Source: Brachycybe producta (lineage: Eukaryota; Arthropoda; Diplopoda; Playtdesmida; Andrognathidae). From it: a stretch of 64,000 bases of DNA. The notes beneath the pieces were generated by a model. That model saw only the letters and a list, made by a program, of their open reading frames with translations. It was not told the origin of the DNA and did not search any database. The translations under genes were made by a program, and so were the position numbers. The DNA lies in assembly GCA_036925085.1 (NCBI GenBank), contig JAUPFP010000061.1, positions 62,001 to 126,000 on the forward strand, in the 5' to 3' direction. Each line of letters opens with the position of its first letter. Within the stretch, counting starts at the first letter, position 1. Below, piece after piece: positions 39,901-45,900 of the stretch.

Positions 39901-42900
39901 ATCGTGAAGCCAATACATGAAAGTATGTGCTAATTATTTTGTTATTTTTCTAAATCATCGTTTTTAACGAGAGTTTTTCAAATGTTTGTGGTACGGTTTT
40001 TAATCCAATGGGATTTAACATGGGTTTAACAACGAACGATTTTGAACCTTTTTTAAAAATAGAAGGACCTTTTCAAAAATTATATAAATCGAGCACCTAA
40101 AGAGCAGTACTTTTTATTGCATTTTGCACTTTACAGTATATTAATTGAGCGATTGTAAGGCGATTTCTTGCAGTTTTAGTAACACCATATAAGAACAGTA
40201 ATTTGTCTAGTTGTCGTCTGCTCAAAACAAGATGGGCGTGTATCTAGGCTCTTAAGAAGAATTTAAGTGTTTTTGAAAGGACTAAATGAACCACAGAAAA
40301 ACTTCAAAAATACACTTTTTATTTACCAAAATTGTCGATGTCCACAAGCTTAAGAGGCTACATCACAAAATGACTTCGAAAAATCTCTGCAAAGCTTCGT
40401 TTTTCTATTGAGAACGTAGACCCAATGTTAAAGAAAAAATGTTCTTTTGTGGGAACCCGACTCCTCACAACAATAGTAACCACACCAATGACAAACCACT
40501 CATCAACACCTCATTAACCCATCTATCAATAACACAATACAACCCCAATTTTTTTGTTTATATTGCCGCATCGGTCACTCGCTGGTGCAATCCTACTATA
40601 AACAAAACACGTGTGTGACCACAAACATACACACACCACTGCTCACATTTCACCACTCTAATCGAATTCGTAATGGGTATAACTTTCGTACATTTGTGTT
40701 TAGATGAAGAATGGTGTTCAATACCCGGGAACCGACACCCCGTGGACTCCCAATAGTAAACACAATTTGGGTGGCTTATTGGAGTTCCAGTTAGTTCCGT
40801 GAAACTATAAGAATTCCACGGGACTCTGGAATTTCACACCTTAATGGGGGGTCGGAAAGCACGAGTATATTGACAACGTCGGGCTGGTAACCAACACATC
40901 AAACATCATCACGAGAAAAGTAAGATGTCACAATGCGATAAGACGACGGAAAGCCTGGACGATGCCATCCCCGGCCCATCTACATGTATGGACCCGGATG
41001 ACACCACGATGCATGGATGACACGGCACGTGCTGTTGACCTAATGACATCAACCACCTTGCCCAACCGTGTTACCGTGGCTCCAACAATTCCGGAGCCAC
41101 CACCGGTGCCCATAATCCTAATGCAAGTGACACAACCCTTCCGCACTCCGACAGTAACCACCAGAAGACTACCGGTGTACCGACCGCTTCGCCAAGAAGC
41201 ACGATGCGAAAGGCTGTTGAACAACTGCTGGGCACTCTGGCAACGACAAACGCGGCCAGTAAACACCTATTATCTGGGCCACTGCGACCTGATTAAGGTG
41301 TTTCCGTGCCTCTACATACCAGAGGAGGGACGTTACGTCGTGGGAATGACGTACCACCTACAACTTTCCATGGCCATCCTGATTCCGTCTGACTGGTATG
41401 TTGAAATATACCAATTTTACAAACAGACCATCACCCCGACCCTTGGGGCCCTTCAGCAGGCCTTCATTAACAGTCTCCTGGGGGTTCCGCTTAACGGAGT
41501 GTACAACATTGCTCGAATGATTGTTTGGAGGACCCGCAACACATACCAGGCCGCCATCCTCTGGGATGCCATCTACAGTGTCCTTACCCGACAACCACTG
41601 GCCCGGATGATCGCCATTGATGCCACCGTTCACCGAAGCTTCATGGAAAGTCTCCGGGGCTTCGACAGCGGGTGGATTGTCACCACCTGGGAAGCATACC
41701 ACCCCTGGCTGCTGGGCCAACTTCTTCAACCACCGTCAGACCCACTACAAGCACTTCATGGATACGTCTCGGCATGCACGTTTGCATGCAACCACCCAAC
41801 GTGGGTGTAAGTTAAAAATCCACATGTACACGTGTGGTTGCCACCCGTTGGGGTGGTGTATTTGAAAAAAAAACAATAAAAAAATAAAAATTCATTGTAA
41901 ATGTTTGAAGAAAATATTCACTCCATTTATCGTATGTATCCCATTTTTTTAATAAGTACTCGCCACCTTGGCAAATTTTAATTTTAATCATTTTTGTTTT
42001 CAGCCTTTTTATATGTTGGATTACACTGACACTTTTGTGATAGTGCCCTCTTAAAATCTATCTCTGTACAAGGTGCGTGCACGTCCACCTATTTTTCCTG
42101 CTTGCGTAAATTGACCCCTCCACCTTTGGCTGGAGTACGAGGACGTACTCCAGGCAAAGTTGGGGGGTATGTAACACCCAGTAACTCATGATCACTCCAA
42201 AACCATAGCCTGGAGGTCAACAACTCCTGCTTGTCCCTCCCTCCCTCTCTGACTCATACTTCTGATAATTCTTGATACTCTTAGGACCATGGCTACACCT
42301 CGTAGGTGTACACAGGTCCAAGGTATAAAACGACCATGCTCTTTGTTTTTAGTTCAACTTTTTGCCCTGTCTTTGTACTACGTAGATCTTTATCCGTATG
42401 CAGAGCCGGACTGGCTAGTGGTTGGCCCCACTGGCTATGAAATTGTGTTGGCCCCATTTTTTTAATGTATTTATTTTTGGCCCTCATTTTCTTTGGCCCC
42501 AATTGACTGGCGATCGCCGGTCAGCCGGCCCGGCCAGTCCAGGCCTGTCTGTATCGCATAATGGGCTCGTAGACACACCTTTAATTATCAGCGTTCATTC
42601 TTGTAATCTTTATGTTTCTGGACAAGAATGAATAAAGTGTTTATAATGAGAAACTGTGTTGTCTATTTGTCTGGAAACTAATCCTTCTCTAGACAAGCCG
42701 AAGACACCACAAGGCAAGGAGACATACAGATCCTGGAGGAGCTACAACATCTTCTAGCAACAAAGGAAGATGTACATCAATGGCGGCCAGAAGCGATGGT
42801 CACCATCCTTCTGCACAGATTACACCCCTATGCAGAAGGATGATCACCATCCGACTACTTATATAGCTTGAATCTCCTCTGTGCGGTCACCGCGCGATCA

Positions 42901-45900
42901 GAAGAAACGAGCTATAGAAAACATCATAATAAGTTAGTAAAAATTATAAGGTCGTCATCAACAGCTCACAGTATCGAAACTAATCCTTGTCTAGGCAAGC
43001 CGGAAACACCATAGGGCAAGAAGACATAGATCCCTACAGAGCAACACATCTTCCTAACAAAGGAAGATAATTATCAATGGCGGCCAGAAGTGGATGGTCA
43101 CCACCCTTCTGCTAGATTACACCCCTACACAAAAGGATGATCACAATCCATCACCATCTGACTACCTCTGTAGCTCGAATCTTCTCCGTGCAGAGTTACA
43201 GAAAAGAGAGCATAAGAGTTGCTCGATTTGGTCAAAGGACGCCATAAAGCTCACACTTCTGAAAGGGGAAGTATAGAATGAAAGATTTATATAGCCACCT
43301 TAAGTGACCGAGTTCCCCTTCGGATTTCTAAAACTTTAAATTCTCCCTTAATTTAGTTCCTCAAAAACAGAACAATGAGCATCTTTTAAGCTTTTACACT
43401 TTAAACCGCCTTAAAGTTGTTTCTAAAATGCCATCATTGAAACCAAAGTTTTCATTCATCAGCATATTTTTAATGGCTGCTTATTGGTTATGGTACTTTT
43501 TTATTTGATTTGCAGAAATCGAAGACAGGGTAAGTGGAGTCGAGACGCAAGAAGACTCTGAAGAACAGTCCGCAAGCAACGGTAGAGAAGTGGAGAACTT
43601 TACGAGCGGACAGAAAGCGAGAAAAGTGAGCCTTATAGACCTTAAAGCTCAATTTAAAAAGTATTATCGCCATTCTGAAAATCAAAGGCATAAACGGCAA
43701 TTACCAAAGGTTCTCAAAGAAGTAAGTTACTATTTAGATTTTCGGTAACATTACAGTATAAAGGACTATGCATCACACCTCGGCTGGAAGTGTGGCACAA
43801 CTAAAATAAACACTTTTTTGGAAAAATGAGTTTAAAGTTGTATTTTTTTTTTCTATCTCAATCTATTGTAGTGGAGCCAAAGTTCCGATATTGTGAATAG
43901 TTAAAACGATCTTTGCAATTGAAAAGCTCAGCAAAGTAAACCATGAATCTTCTCTTAACTTTAAAATAATTTTTCCAAAAAATAGGTTTTTTGAATTGTC
44001 TCACTCCTGTAGCTGAGGTGTGGCGTGTGAGTGGGTGTGATGATCAAATGGAGGAGTGATGAATCCTTAAAAAAATGGTGAAAAAAATCCAGCATGTGCA
44101 GGAGGATATACTGAAAAACGCGTGCAAAAGTTAGAATTTACATGGAGGTCTAGGGTATTTTAAACTTTTTAAGCCTATTTTATCATGATTGGGACCTGCA
44201 CAACAGAAGCCCCGGTATCGAAAATAACCACTTTTAGTTTGCAAACTTTGACTGAAGCTAATTTTGAGACGTTTTTCTGGGGAGTTTGTTAATTATTATT
44301 TGCATATTAATTTAAAGCCAAATCGTGTAACAGTTTAGAGCGCCTGTTATGGGACTCAGGCCTAAATTCTCTTTGTTTTAGGCGGAAACCGCCTTTGACT
44401 TAAAGAGTTTTTTGATACTCGGACCTGGTCCAGACTTGGTGCCGGGGACCATTCTCCCAGATTTCTTAAGCTCATAGATTCTGAAGAAAATAATAATAAG
44501 ACAGGTGAGATAAATTGTCAGTTGAACAAAGTACTTGCTTTATGGAACTCAACTGTAGATATATAAACAGAGAATTTACGAAGATATGGCGTTGCGTCGC
44601 CACCAGAACCATTTGACGTGAGTAGTATCAAGTTTAGTATATCAGTAAATCTACACTATTAATTGCAACAAGGACTTTTATACCTTGGGCTTGTGTACAC
44701 CTGTTACCTGTACATGGTGCACCGACGCCCAAGAGACTGTGTCTCAATAGATATCCATTCGCCGGGCTACTGACTGTCCAAGATATCAATTTGTCGTATA
44801 GGTCCTCTTCACCTCAGGAAGGGAGGGGAACACGAGGAATTGGGGTACTCCAAGGTTACCAGTTTATAGAAGAGGCGAAATACGGCGTGTCACAATACGG
44901 TAGGTATAGAATACGGTTTGAAAAAATACGCCTTATTGAGAAATTGCTAGTGTCATTTATGCTTGCAACTATATTTTCTTAAAATATTCGCTTACGAACC
45001 CCAAAGAAATGATTAAAAACTAGCATTTTCAACGTGTTGTCCAAAAATTGCCTCTCAAAGAGGTTTGTGGGGCGCTGACGTACTTTATAAAAAAAATATT
45101 TAAAATACCTTTAGACCACCTCCATGAAAATTTTATTTTTTGCAAATGTTTTTCGGTATGCCTTGCGTTCTGAATTTTTTTTTAAACTATTTTTACGATT
45201 TTAAAATACTACTGTTTGTGTCTGTTTTCAGGTTTGCGCAAATGATGCCGGGTCGAGTATGAGCGGTTATTTATACAAGAAAGTGAAGCGTACTTGGAAG
45301 AGGCAGTGGTTTGTCATTAAAGACAAGGTTTTGTATACGTATCGAGCTAGCGAGGATGTTGCCGCTTTGGACAGTACTCCTCTTTTAGGTTTTCATGTGG
45401 TTACATTCACGGAGGTAAAAACCGATACTAAAATCCGAAATGGCGCATTCACACTAGGCTGCTTTACCAGCTGCTGGTTGCTGCTTGTAGCCAGCTACCA
45501 GCATAGTGTGAACTACTTCCAGCAGCTGCTTTCACCAGCAGGCTAGTGATTTTAACAGTGACTGGTGAAGTTGAACATATGTCGAACTTTAGCAGCTACC
45601 AACCAAACATGTGACTCCCTTCTCGCTACTACCAACATGCCACCAGCTAGTGTGAAGCCTCCATGGCTAGTAGTGGCACTAGCGGGTAGTTGAAACTCCA
45701 CCCCCTTCCTCAACTCTCGCCAATCACCTCTCAACATATCGCCTTGATTATTTTCTTTTCGTGCTACAAGTGTAAACCCAAAGCAGCCGCTGCTTGCCGT
45801 TAATAGCTAGCAGCAACTAGCGGCTGGTAAACCAGCCTAGTGTGAATGCGCCAAAAGAAATGAAATGTAATCTGGTAATCTGCTTTGTAGCCTCGCGATG

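Noticed and set aside
41617-41865. Frames overlapping the 282-codon frame
   Set aside because: They are shorter and in other frames or strands; the long frame is the better candidate.
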